From assembly GCF_000835495.1 (NCBI RefSeq), contig NW_015622546.1, positions 3,218,955 to 3,282,954 on the forward strand: a stretch of 64,000 nt of DNA. The letters run 5' to 3'. Below the pieces are notes generated by a model. It searched no databases, was not told the DNA's origin, and worked only from the letters and a program-made list of their open reading frames with translations. Source of the DNA: Cladophialophora immunda. Lineage: Eukaryota > Ascomycota > Eurotiomycetes > Chaetothyriales > Herpotrichiellaceae. This document shows positions 54,889-64,000 of the stretch, piece by piece. Position numbers and translations under genes: made by a program. Positions within the stretch are counted from its first letter, which is position 1. Every line of letters starts with the position of its first letter.

Positions 54889-55306
54889 GGTCAAAGAGGA
54901 ATCAAACAGTACCTCCACTGCAATACAAGCGGTTCTGATGGAGAGGATCTAGTCATACTTCAATTTCTAGGTCGGGACTGTGGAAGTATTTACGGTTGAG
55001 CCTCAGGCATTCGTCACATGCCGTCTGCCTGTGGACTTCATCCTTCTCTCACTCCAGTTGCTCAAAACAGCACTTCATTCGGTATTTGTTAACCTTGGCC
55101 AGACCCACGAGACACGTGCCATTATCAATTATCAATTAGCTCTCATGGGGGTTTAGTCCGTGCGACTTCTCCAGGTAACGGACTCTTGGTCGGTTTGCTA
55201 CCCCCTTTTGATGCCTTGCTATGTACAAACCCCTTGTCTGTTTCCCACTTTGCACAATCTCATGGCAGATATCCCTGGACCGCGGCACGTACATGAGCCA
55301 GCAAAT
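54889..55306. other. Intergenic region
   Basis: Upstream region of the ABM-like gene and 3' flank of the RNase T2 gene. No gene or repeat recognised. Confidence 0.5.
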
Positions 55307-56529
55307 CTAGCTTCCCTGCACGGAGCCCGGCGTCGGCTCATAGTAGTGTATGGCACCCTTGGCCTTCGCACAGGTGGTGTTTGGACTCGTGGCATTGACC
55401 GGGATAGAATTGCCGTCTTGAGGACGTCCAACGACCTGGACACGCGTAGTAATCGTTAGCCACTACAGCCCAAAGCAGCATTCCCCCGGAAACCCATCCT
55501 AGGGCCTTCAGCCTTGTTCTGGGAAAGGCTACTCACATGCATGTAATACCACACTTCGCTGATGACGGTGCGGCCACTGTCAGTACTATTTGCCGCTATT
55601 CCTTCTGCCGTCGTATTATACCTTGGCCCGGTACATCCGACATATGGCACCGCGCCGTATTTCTTCGCTAGTTGGCCCTGGATGTCCCTCAACGTATAGG
55701 TCGTGCTGTTGCTGGGAACGATCTTGGCCTCGTTTAGCCACTCCCACGTCGGCAATCTCTTGTAATACTTGATAGCCGTCTGGAAGAAGTCCAACACGTC
55801 TTCGTGTTCGACGTATTCAGGCCCATAACAAGGTAGATCAAAGGTCGAATAGCAGGTGGCGTGTTTGGAGAATTCGTGGCCCCAGAAGTCGTGATTTGGG
55901 CCGCCTTGGTTGATCCAATACTTGTTCATCCAGTCCAACAGGTCATACCGGCCGAACGGCTCAAGAAACGTTCCGATATTGGGACCAGTATAAGGAGGTA
56001 CCACAGTCCCGTTGGGCAGACCGTTCGTGGTATTGGGCGAAGGAGCTGGGTCGTATTGTCTCGCTAGGTCGCAATACTGGCCTTAGAGTAAGAGTTAATT
56101 ACTTACTATATCTATAGATAAGTTAGGTATATATAGCCATCGCCTTACCAAAGGAACCGTCACACTCATCTGGCCAAAGTCCATGAAGCGTGAAAGAGTT
56201 GGGTGGTAGCTTTTGGCCTTGAGCTTCGAGACCAGTATAGGTGTTCCAAAACTGTGTCGAGAGAAGAAGGCCCCCGAAAGTCTCCGTGCAACAGCTGTCG
56301 ACTTGGTCAGGAGTAGCTCCTGGAGAACAGGAGAGGACAGCGGGGTCTGCCAGGTGACATTAGAGAGATCTCATGCAATTGTGGAAAGATAAGAGCCGGA
56401 AGATGTCCCTGAAACAGCTCTTCACTTACCTAGGATGCAAGTGTGGTTCTGATTACTTTCACCATAGAGAGAAGCTTGCACTGCGCTCACCAGAGCCACG
56501 AGGGACGCGGCAGACTTTATCGAGGCCAT
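55307..56529 (-). CDS. Secreted ribonuclease T2
   Basis: Predicted 323-residue RNase T2-family endoribonuclease, which cleaves single-stranded RNA through 2',3'-cyclic intermediates. Exons in transcript order: 56529-56430, 56346-56149, 56081-55537 and 55435-55307. A signal peptide covers about residues 1-19 (MASIKSAASLVALVSAVQA). Active-site segment CAS I is FTLHGLWPD with His88; CAS II is HEFSKHATC with His168, Glu169, Lys172 and His173, so the catalytic set is complete. Cysteines at SCC and DECDGS fit the disulfide pattern of the family. The last intron (101 nt) follows VWYYMH; its removal gives VVGRPQDGNSIPVN and a stop at 55307, while reading through would end about 30 residues later with an unrelated sequence. 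Several N-glycosylation sequons are present. Expected location is extracellular or vacuolar. Confidence 0.95.
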
Positions 56530-57325
56530 TCTTGAATCGAGCCTTTGGACCTGAAGGTATGGGGGACCCGGAGGAGTGATGAAGACACAACCACAACCAC
56601 CCCCGAGATCGACATCCAGAAGACAGCTCATATATAGTATATGACATAGCTTGAGCAAGTCTGCAGTAGCTCCGGCGTCCTTCACTTACCTGGCCATGCC
56701 GCAGGGTTGCATCCCAAATCGATCTTGCATCCGCAGAAATCCATCATGGTCTCCACAAAGCAGATAAGGGACCGAAATGGTAGAGCTGGGCATTTGACGA
56801 GTCGCAATGCGTAGTTCAAGCACCTGTACACTGAAATCGAGCGCGGAGCATAAATAGGAAAACAGTCAAACGGTTCAAAAGCTCCCGCCAAGATGCAAGT
56901 ATTCTATCCGGTGGCACCACGATGAATTCGAAGGTACATGGGCACAAAGCTGTTGGAAGCGTGCATAATTGATTGGCAGACGGCACCATGAAGGTGGGAC
57001 TCTCGGGCGGCGAATTTGAGGGTGAGAAGAGAGTGATCAGTGGTAAAGTCTTGGGTGGCAGAAGTGACCATGGTGGATGCTAAATGACTGGCTCGGATCT
57101 TGCCGCCCTCGCAGAACAAAAGTGTCGAAGGGCCAAGACCGAGATTGGGCTTGTATCGTAGTCTTGTCAAAGGAAGTACAGAGGAGCAGAGTTAAGCTAT
57201 AACATTCCAACATGCTGATACCATTCGGTAGGGAACAGAGGGAATCAGGATCTCTTGCCAGAAAGAATTATATATATATATATATATCTAATTTCCGCCC
57301 AGGGCAACCAATCACAGAAAGGAAG
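56530..57325. other. Intergenic region with AT microsatellite
   Basis: Upstream region of the RNase T2 gene and 3' flank of the TMEM115-like gene. An (AT)n run lies at about 57268-57288. No gene recognised. Confidence 0.5.
57268..57288. repeat. AT dinucleotide microsatellite
   Basis: An uninterrupted run of about ten TA/AT units downstream of the TMEM115-like gene. Confidence 0.85.
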
Positions 57326-58420
57326 TCATTCATCTGGGCGATAGTCGGTTTGTCCGAGCATCTCTTGTCCTTTTGGCAAGTCGGGCGCACTCGTCGTGGT
57401 TGGCTGAACGGGCGCTCGACTGGCTGCAGCATTGAGCCGTTCATCTAATGCCTTGAGGGCCAGCGCGCGCCGTCGTTCGGCCTCTTCCCGTTTGCTCATG
57501 CCCCGTGCTCCGCGTGCGTGTTTGTTGAAACTCGGAAGGCCTGCTTCCCCTCTCGCAGCGGCTTGTTCATTTCCAGTCGCAATTTCTTCCTCCGAAAAAG
57601 GCGTGCAGATCTTCAGATTGCACAGTAGAATGTAGACTTGGTTGCAAAATGCGGCAATTGGTGGTTGGATGACATCAGGAAAGAACGTCGCAAAGGCGAA
57701 TGTTTCGCTAGCATCGCCCTTCAAGCCCCGGCCATCGGTCCCCGTCCCTGATAGATCAGGCTGGCGCTTGTAGAAGCGGAGGTATGTCCAAGTTGTGATC
57801 AATCCGTACCAAGCGAGGAAAAGAGCAACGTCGGTGCCGATGATCAGACCCGACAAGGTGTTCAGCGCGAGGAAAACTGCCGGAAAGTGCTTGACGCGCA
57901 TCTTGATCATGCCCTTGTATATGCTGACGGTATGTTCGGGGACGAGCTGCTTGAAGGCAACCAGGAATGCCGCCTGTGTCGAAATGCCCCCCGTTATGGG
58001 AATCATGGCGCTTTCAGGATTACCGGTAAGGGCGCCCCAGATGATGTAGGTCGCGACCATCAGGAGATTGGGTATTATAGAAGAAATCAGGATAACGTAG
58101 ACAAAACCCTGAGTTCCCCACGCTCTTTCAAGGTATTTCCCACCAAAGAAAATATTGATGCCGTTGATCAGGAGGGTAAGGATATTTTGCTCGACAAAGG
58201 TTGCGCTGAGAAACGTCCAAGGATACCATATACATTGAGAAGGCACCAAGGCTAGATATGGGACAATGGGGCGCACGGGCGGATTCGTAGTTGCCGGGTC
58301 GCCAACACTCGCATTGTCTGTCGACAGCCTCCATCGGGCAATGTTGTAGAGGAAGGATAAGGACACAAGAATCCCAAGAAGGACCCGAGTAACGGGAGGG
58401 AGGTTGATGCGGATTGCCAT
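57326..58420 (-). CDS. TMEM115-like (DUF1751) rhomboid-fold membrane protein
   Basis: Predicted intronless protein of 364 residues. At least five hydrophobic segments are visible between residues 5 and 230: VTRVLLGILVSLSFLYNIA, then IWYPWTFLSATFVE, then GFVYVILISSIIPNLLMVAT, then GISTQAAFLVAFKQLVPE and ALNTLSGLIIGTDVALFLAW. The arrangement, and the segment NGINIFFGGKYLERAWG, match the TMEM115/DUF1751 family, rhomboid-like pseudoproteases of the Golgi; the rhomboid Ser/His catalytic pair is not seen. The cytosolic C-terminus (about 110 residues) contains the basic motif KREEAERRRALALKALDERL. The frame extends nine codons upstream via GTG, and the ATG at 58420 is used. In mammals TMEM115 binds the COG complex in Golgi retrograde traffic; a similar role here is inferred. 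Confidence 0.88.
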   Translation of the reverse strand: MAIRINLPPVTRVLLGILVSLSFLYNIARWRLSTDNASVGDPATTNPPVRPIVPYLALVPSQCIWYPWTFLSATFVEQNILTLLINGINIFFGGKYLERAWGTQGFVYVILISSIIPNLLMVATYIIWGALTGNPESAMIPITGGISTQAAFLVAFKQLVPEHTVSIYKGMIKMRVKHFPAVFLALNTLSGLIIGTDVALFLAWYGLITTWTYLRFYKRQPDLSGTGTDGRGLKGDASETFAFATFFPDVIQPPIAAFCNQVYILLCNLKICTPFSEEEIATGNEQAAARGEAGLPSFNKHARGARGMSKREEAERRRALALKALDERLNAAASRAPVQPTTTSAPDLPKGQEMLGQTDYRPDE

Positions 58421-59773
58421 TGCGCTGGGATCGAAGGCCTCAATCACATCCCGGCGCTGTCAAAGAAGACAGCGATCCTGATGACCGGGGGCGGCGCAGT
58501 CGAGATGTCTGAAGCACGGAGGATGGTCGTGGGATTGTGATGCAGGATCCTACACGATGTCAAAAAGTCGATTGAACCCGAGGAGGCCGGAGAGATTTGC
58601 GCAGCAGGGCCCAGGAGTCGCCTAGCCGCTTCTGAATCGCATGCAGGCGCTGCTAACTGTAACAGGCACGAACGGGGAGGTGGCTGAATTTCTTTGGCTT
58701 TGACCAGAAGAACGCCAGATGTTCAGGAATAATGCAGGACGACATCGAACATGAGATCTGGTGGTTATCGACAGCTGTCATATAATTTGATTACATTTGT
58801 CCCTCATGACCAGACACAGTTGGCATTGCGTTCACCCTCTTGACGGTCGCACAACAGGCTACGGTGGCAGCTGCTTCTCCCTGCCGCGGTCGTGGTCACG
58901 AGATACAGTGGCAGGTCGATGAAGATGATGTGGCGGATCGAGTCACTCAACGTCGATCTACGGGTAAGCTATGAGTAGTACCTAGTAGTAGTAGTAGTTG
59001 TACGAGAGGTGCAGCAGTTCGGGATTTTTGGGGTGGTGAGGCATAGGGCAGAGGCTGCGCGGACACCTGAAACTCGAACAGCCCGCTGCAGGTGATTGAT
59101 TGGTTCCAGGCGGGGGGTCCCTGGGGGTTGCAGGTGGGTGCCAGGGATGCCGTGCTTGGCTCTCCCGCCCCAAACCCACTAACGAGGTGGTGCTACTGGG
59201 CCCCAAATGGCTAAATGGGTCCCCCCCAAACCGCTGCCACACATCCAGCCCAAGCGGCCTAAAGAGCCTAGCAGCCTAGCGGCCTAGCAGGCTGTTCTCT
59301 CGGTTCTCACAAGTGACAAAGTGACAACCTTGCCATTCCATCCATTGTAAAAGCCATCTCCATTCACCACTTTTCCCCGAGAAACCTGGTCAAAACACGT
59401 TGCGAACTGGCCATCGCCCATCTGCACGCCTTCAACTTCTTTTCCCCTTCAATCCTGTACAATTGTCACGCTCGAGACCGTGTGTCGATCATCTTAATAC
59501 CTTTTGTTTCATTATTTTGTTGCGCCCTGCTAATAGCTTCCACCCTCACTTTTGTCCACCGGCAATCCATCCTCATTTTCCTCACCAACCAACGACATCG
59601 GGGACGAGCTAAATCATCTTGCGCATCTTTCCTTTCTGCAGTCTCTGTCGTCTAATTGACTTAGCATCCCAACCCCCGGTACAGGGGACTGCGATTTGCC
59701 GGCCAACGCTCCTCAAAACTTGGACACGAAGAGACGACTCAGTGCCGGGCTGCAATTCAAGCGGAATGTCGGC
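58421..59773. promoter_or_regulatory. Divergent promoter region with TAG and GCCTAGC repeats
   Basis: 1.35 kb between the TMEM115-like and TBL1-like genes, so it contains both promoters. It has a (TAG)n run near 58984-58999, G-runs on the plus strand around 59110-59130 that could form a G-quadruplex, and several nearly adjacent GCCTA(G) units at 59257-59290. No gene recognised. Confidence 0.45.
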
Positions 59774-62048
59774 ATGGAGACCGACGCTGCATCAACGTTC
59801 AGCGCAAAGCCGCCTCCACTGACTTCAGACCAACTGAATTATCTGATATGGAGGTGCGCGCGTCTGCTCTCGTCCCTTCTGAGCCATACTGACGAATTTT
59901 CGCAGATATCTTCAGGAATCAGGTAGGAACCGTGTTCCGGGATCCACCGCTGGCTGCAAAGCACTAAACCAATCCCAATAGGCTACGCCGAGGCTGCTGT
60001 CAAGCTTCAACGCGATTGGAATGTCGACGCTGAGAGCCTCCCATTTGCGAAGTGTGTCAAAGGCCACGCCCTGGTTTCTCTTGTGCAAAAGGGTCTCCGC
60101 TATCACCACTTATCGCTCACAATTGACGAGGTATTCTAATCCACTCACCTGTGGGTGGGAATTGTGCTCCCGCTAACCCCGATCCAGAATGGCCGGCCCT
60201 CCAAGCAGCTCAATCCGTCCATGTTCTTCTTTGGCCCTGAGAGCGAGAAACCCCCCCGAGAACTGCCCGATGAACCTGTCATTTCAGCACCTTCTCCAAT
60301 TGAATCCGTCTCGGAGTCCCGAAGACAGCCTCGCGATGGCATTACAAACGGTCTTCAGGAAGCCTTGGCCGCACAACCCGCGCCCAAACGAGGCCGGAAG
60401 ACAGCACCCAGCTCAGAACGTAATGGAAGCGTTGCGCGCAAACCTTCAGCGTCTGCGAACCGACACGGCCATGCATCCGCGATGGATGTGGACATGCTGA
60501 ATGGCCACCTCGCCCCTCTTGTCGACGCCAGGTCACCGTCTGCCACCGAGCCTGGTGCGGACGAGAATGGCCCGGTTATTAATGGCATCAAAGCTGATGA
60601 CCGAATGGACATTGACGAAGAATCACTAGCCGCAGATCACCACAATCACGAACCACATATTGAGCTTGTGCTACCGACTGTTCATACTCTAGCCACGGGC
60701 CAAAGCATCGGTGTTCAAGTTGCTCCTGCCAAAGTTGCAAACCTTAGCGCATCCACCACCATCCTTCAAATACCTTCCGGTAATAACCATGAAGCCTCGA
60801 AGCCCCTTACTCGTATTGCATGGCGTCCCAGAGACGACAAACTGCTAACAGCAATGGGAGACGATTTTTGCGGGTTCTGGAATGCTGCCGACCAGGCTCC
60901 AGATGCCATCGGACCACCTCGCTTCCAAGAGCTACTAGAATCCGGAGACGGGAAGCTGATAAGTGCGATGGCCTGGGAGCCAAATGGGGAGCTTCTTGCA
61001 GTCGCAACCTTTAGCGACCAGTCTGGACAGATACATTTGTTTGATGGCCAAGAACTTTCCATGCTTGAGGCGCTACCGGCGTCGCAAAGAGCGATCACAT
61101 CGCTCCTGTGGCACCGAAAAGGCTCGCACTTACTCGGCATTGCTCCCTACGACTCCGACACTGCGGATCCTTCTCAAGCTGGAGGCTCCTCCATTCTCCT
61201 CTGGGATCTGTCCAAATTGTCGGGCCTTGCGGAACCGTCAACGGTCCCTGTGCCCGAGATTCTGGTCGACGTGGACAGTGCTTTTTTTGACGGCAATGGC
61301 ATCATCTGCGCTGCCGGGCAGAATGCAGTCTACTGTTTTCGGGCCTTTACAGACATCGGGAGTAAAGAGAGGTGGACTTCGGGACCTAGCGACGGCGACC
61401 AATGGACCTTTATCAGATGCGCCTGGCACGGGGAACACGACGCCATCTTGGTTGCAGCATCCGCCGAGACTGGTTCTGTGTGGATGCCGGCCCAGAACGT
61501 TTTGAAGAGAGGGGCACATGATACACCTATCACAGGGCTTGAACTTCGGCCTCGCTTAACCAGCACGTTCAACCCTTCGTGGAAACAAGAGTTTGCCACT
61601 TCTTCCATGGACGGGACTATCAAAGTCTGGCAGTACGATAGGGAAAGCAATTCCATCACGTCAGTGTGCAAACTCATCATTGGACACGGCTCACCTATCA
61701 TGGCGCTGTCGTATTCTCCCGATGGGTTCTGCTTAGCTGGAGCCAGCTACGATGCTGCTCGCATCTGGAACGCCGAGCATGGTCACAACCTGATGGCAAC
61801 CTGGAAGGACGAGCAGAATTTATGGAGAGGGTCGCAACTGAAAGATGATGACATGATGAGCACCGGCGGCATTTCAAGTGTTAATGGCGATACGATGCAA
61901 ACGAGTTCTGATCACGCACTGATTTGGGATGGCCAGAGCAGAAGGCTCGCCTTTGGCCTTGGATCTCAGGTAAGAGTTGTCCGTTTTACGCACTTCATTC
62001 GTGCTGGGCTCACATGTTCAGGTCGCTCTCATTGGCTTCCAACGGTGA
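59774..62048 (+). CDS. LisH-WD40 corepressor subunit, TBL1/Sif2-like
   Basis: Predicted 684-residue protein of the TBL1/Sif2 family, subunits of histone deacetylase complexes (Set3C in yeast, NCoR/SMRT in animals). Five exons: 59774-59853, 59906-59922, 59982-60130, 60188-61969 and 62022-62048. The 17-nt second exon is required to rebuild the LisH motif LNYLIWRYLQESGYAEAAV (about residues 22-40). A disordered, Pro/Ser-rich linker spans about 100-210. The beta-propeller starts near LTRIAWRPRDDKLLTAMGDD and includes clear WD blades such as FATSSMDGTIKVWQYD and IMALSYSPDGFCLAGASYDA. The last exon adds only VALIGFQR before a TGA. Without that 52-nt intron (61970-62021) the frame runs to 62173 through sequence unrelated to WD40, so the short ending is preferred. 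It is expected to be nuclear. Confidence 0.88.
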
Positions 62049-62291
62049 AATATCTCACTCGCCTTGGCCAGCGTCGACTGGATTTGAAGAATCGATGTAC
62101 TACTAATATGTATGACCATCAACATCCAGGGTATCGGAGCATGTCCAATTGTTGCTGGCGCTATACTGGATGATTGAACGCCGTGATCAGCAGGAATTAA
62201 AACATGGTATCATGGAAGGTACAGGTGGATGCAACGAAGACAGGAAATATCCAAGGTTGGGCAATGCCAATCAGCGTTGGACACCCATTAA
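62049..62291. other. Convergent intergenic region
   Basis: The 3' ends of the TBL1-like and coiled-coil genes meet here over 243 bp. If the last TBL1 intron is retained, the plus-strand frame would extend to 62173, still without overlapping the opposing coding region. Confidence 0.5.
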
Positions 62292-63320
62292 TCATGCTCC
62301 AGTGGCTGTCTCAAATTCACCCCATTCATTGTCGCTGTCCTCTGGGATTGTTCTGAAGTCCTTGGCTGGAGCAAATCTAGCGGCAGTCTGCGACGATCTC
62401 AACTCCTCCTCCACATCGCGGAAACCTCTAAGCCACGCTGTGACACCCTCCTGTAAGGCTCTCGCATCGGAAGCGCCATCGAGATTATAGTGGCCCCGAG
62501 CGTCAACTGGTTCTTCCACATAATAGCGGCCACGAAATCTACCTCGGCCTCTGGTAACAATTTTCCGGGGATGAGAAGTTCGGTCTGGTGTGGGAGAACC
62601 ATTAATCCATCCTTCCAGACCGCTCACCGCGCTCGACATGGCCTTGACCGCCGTCTCCTTCTTGGCTGATTCGGAGTGGACCTCACTCAACTGGATGTTG
62701 AGACTCTCATTCTGTTGGGTCAGGGCGCGATTCTTCTTCCTCAGGGTGACTATCTCTTCGGCGAACTCTCGTACCCGCCGTTCTTGTTGGATACACCGCT
62801 GCGCGATCGCCTCGAGCTTTTCGACTGTCAATTGGTGCAGGTGTCGTTGTTCCTGCTGCCTCATGCGCATGGATTCGACCGTGGAGGTCAAGTGTGTGCG
62901 GATAAGCTCAAGATCGGCCTCTGTGGCACCCGACGTCTGAGGCAGAAGTGAGGGCGCAGCTTGACTTTGCTGCGTCGTCTCGGAATCACTCTCTTTGTCA
63001 GAGAGCGACTCGTCCTCCAGTGCAGCCTCAATCTCGTCCACGGCTTGTTCAATTCTCCGTCTCTTTCCACCTCGAATCGCTCCGTCCTGCTCGCAGGCCC
63101 AAATTTCAGAGACCAAGCCGTTGAGGCGGTCGGCAATTGCGGTTTCGTCGTGTGTCCCATCTGGCTGCGAAGGGTTTGATTCTTTCTCATGGGGAGCCGG
63201 TGACCGGGTCCTCATGCTGATGGCGGAGTCGGCGAAAAGCGAGTTGTTGGTCCAGGCCGAACTGGGTCGGGTTGGAGATGCGGCGGCGACGCTGTCAGGC
63301 TGATTGTCCGCGGGGGACAT
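62292..63320 (-). CDS. Conserved-looking coiled-coil protein, function unknown
   Basis: Predicted intronless protein of 342 residues. I recognise no domain with a known function. It has a disordered Ser/Pro/Glu-rich N-terminus (about 1-130) with a basic patch GGKRRRIEQ near residue 85 (possible nuclear signal). A long coiled coil (about 135-230, with heptad-like VEKLEAIAQRCIQQERRVRE and IVTLRKKNRALTQQNESLNI) follows, then an RGRGRFRGRYY segment (about 257-267) that could bind nucleic acid, and an acidic C-terminus. A nuclear or RNA-associated scaffold is a guess. It is convergent with the TBL1-like gene. Confidence 0.75.
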   Translation of the reverse strand: MSPADNQPDSVAAASPTRPSSAWTNNSLFADSAISMRTRSPAPHEKESNPSQPDGTHDETAIADRLNGLVSEIWACEQDGAIRGGKRRRIEQAVDEIEAALEDESLSDKESDSETTQQSQAAPSLLPQTSGATEADLELIRTHLTSTVESMRMRQQEQRHLHQLTVEKLEAIAQRCIQQERRVREFAEEIVTLRKKNRALTQQNESLNIQLSEVHSESAKKETAVKAMSSAVSGLEGWINGSPTPDRTSHPRKIVTRGRGRFRGRYYVEEPVDARGHYNLDGASDARALQEGVTAWLRGFRDVEEELRSSQTAARFAPAKDFRTIPEDSDNEWGEFETATGA

Positions 63321-64000
63321 AATTGTGCGACTTTGGGGATGCTTTGTGCTTAAGTGACATGTGCGACTGTGTAAATAAACCTCCGAGTTCGATTGTAATG
63401 TTTCTTCTGGTGTTGTTCGAATGTAGAGAATGAGCGCAGCCTGCCAGCTCGAGCAGAATCCCGATCGTCAGGGCAGATGGGAAAATGTGCATGTGCCGCA
63501 GCTGGTCGTGGCTGGTGCTTGAGTGGCTGGTAACTGACAGACAATTGGCCTTGGAATGCGATGAGGGCCCTGCTCACTTCTGCCGAGGATATGCCGGGCC
63601 CATACTTGCTCCAAAACTCAAGACAGCGGTGACTCTCACGACAGTCTCACGCATAGTCCATGTTCCACTTGCTTACCGCAGCCCCTCCGTCAGGATACAA
63701 GATATGCAAACCCTCGTCTCCGAGGAATAGCTTCTCACCGACCGCGGGCCTGAAGAACCAAGGGTTGTGATCCGACATGCCCCGTTGCTAGAGTGACTCA
63801 CCCCAATATCCCTCTACCTGTGGTGATTTCCTCCATGGTATTTCTCGTTGGCACCACTCTTTCCACCTGTCCTATGGCTCACCTATACCAGGCGAAAGTT
63901 CAGCCTTCCCTTGAGGAGGTCTCCTCTATCCTCTCAAAATCTCGATCGTCCAAATTCCCTCCGAACCTCGTGCCGCTCTGTGCCCAAATCCCCGCTGACC
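63321..64000. other. Right-edge non-coding stretch
   Basis: Upstream region of the coiled-coil gene and beyond. No open frame with a recognisable domain reaches the window edge. Confidence 0.45.

Noticed and set aside
1..64000. tRNA genes, rRNA, CRISPR arrays, transposases, viral genes
   Set aside because: I looked for B-box-like GGTTCGA sequences with a matching A box and for transposase or polymerase motifs and saw none convincing; a tRNAscan-SE and RepeatMasker run would settle it.

Overview
The window looks like euchromatin of a filamentous ascomycete (Pezizomycotina). It has intron-bearing genes on both strands, with introns mostly 42-127 nt long, GT-AG (one GC-AG) and often carrying CTAAC/CTGAC-like branch sites. 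It also carries lineage-typical families: Zn2Cys6 regulators, Clr5-domain proteins, a fungal rhodopsin-like membrane protein and a Kre9/KNH-type GPI protein. I reconstructed 24 protein-coding genes and checked every exon junction for reading phase. No rRNA, recognisable tRNA, CRISPR array, intact transposon or viral gene was seen. The species cannot be determined from the window.

Layout. At 1.1-6.7 kb an intracellular GH2 beta-mannosidase is followed by a Zn2Cys6 regulator. At 8.5-10.0 kb lies a seven-helix rhodopsin-like membrane protein. The stretch 10.9-24.2 kb looks accessory: a DUF3237 protein, a fumarylacetoacetase-type hydrolase, a divergent amidohydrolase, a second Zn2Cys6 regulator, a small cupin and a nine-exon MFS transporter. 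Together they resemble an inducible catabolic cluster (regulator, transporter, ring or C-N bond hydrolases), with a strong dyad symmetry in the divergent promoter at 15.2 kb. A gene-poor 2.7 kb gap follows, then a secreted alpha/beta hydrolase containing an 8-nt exon (27.0-28.5 kb).

From 29 kb on, most genes are core cell biology: an RRG7/DUF2034 Mrr-like mitochondrial protein; carnitine O-acetyltransferase with both an N-terminal presequence and a C-terminal AKL peroxisomal signal; the MutL homologue PMS1, divergent from an F-box protein; a beta-hydroxyacid dehydrogenase; the F1-ATPase assembly factor FMC1; two tandem Clr5-domain paralogues; a GPI-anchored wall protein; an epsin; an ABM-like protein; a secreted RNase T2; a TMEM115-like Golgi membrane protein; a LisH-WD40 TBL1/Sif2-like corepressor; and a coiled-coil protein.

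Genes are mostly independent transcription units. Closely spaced divergent pairs (PMS1/F-box, FAH-like/amidohydrolase, TMEM115-like/TBL1-like) share promoters. Functional assignments rest on recognised motifs and family knowledge. Splice sites are predictions read from the sequence.
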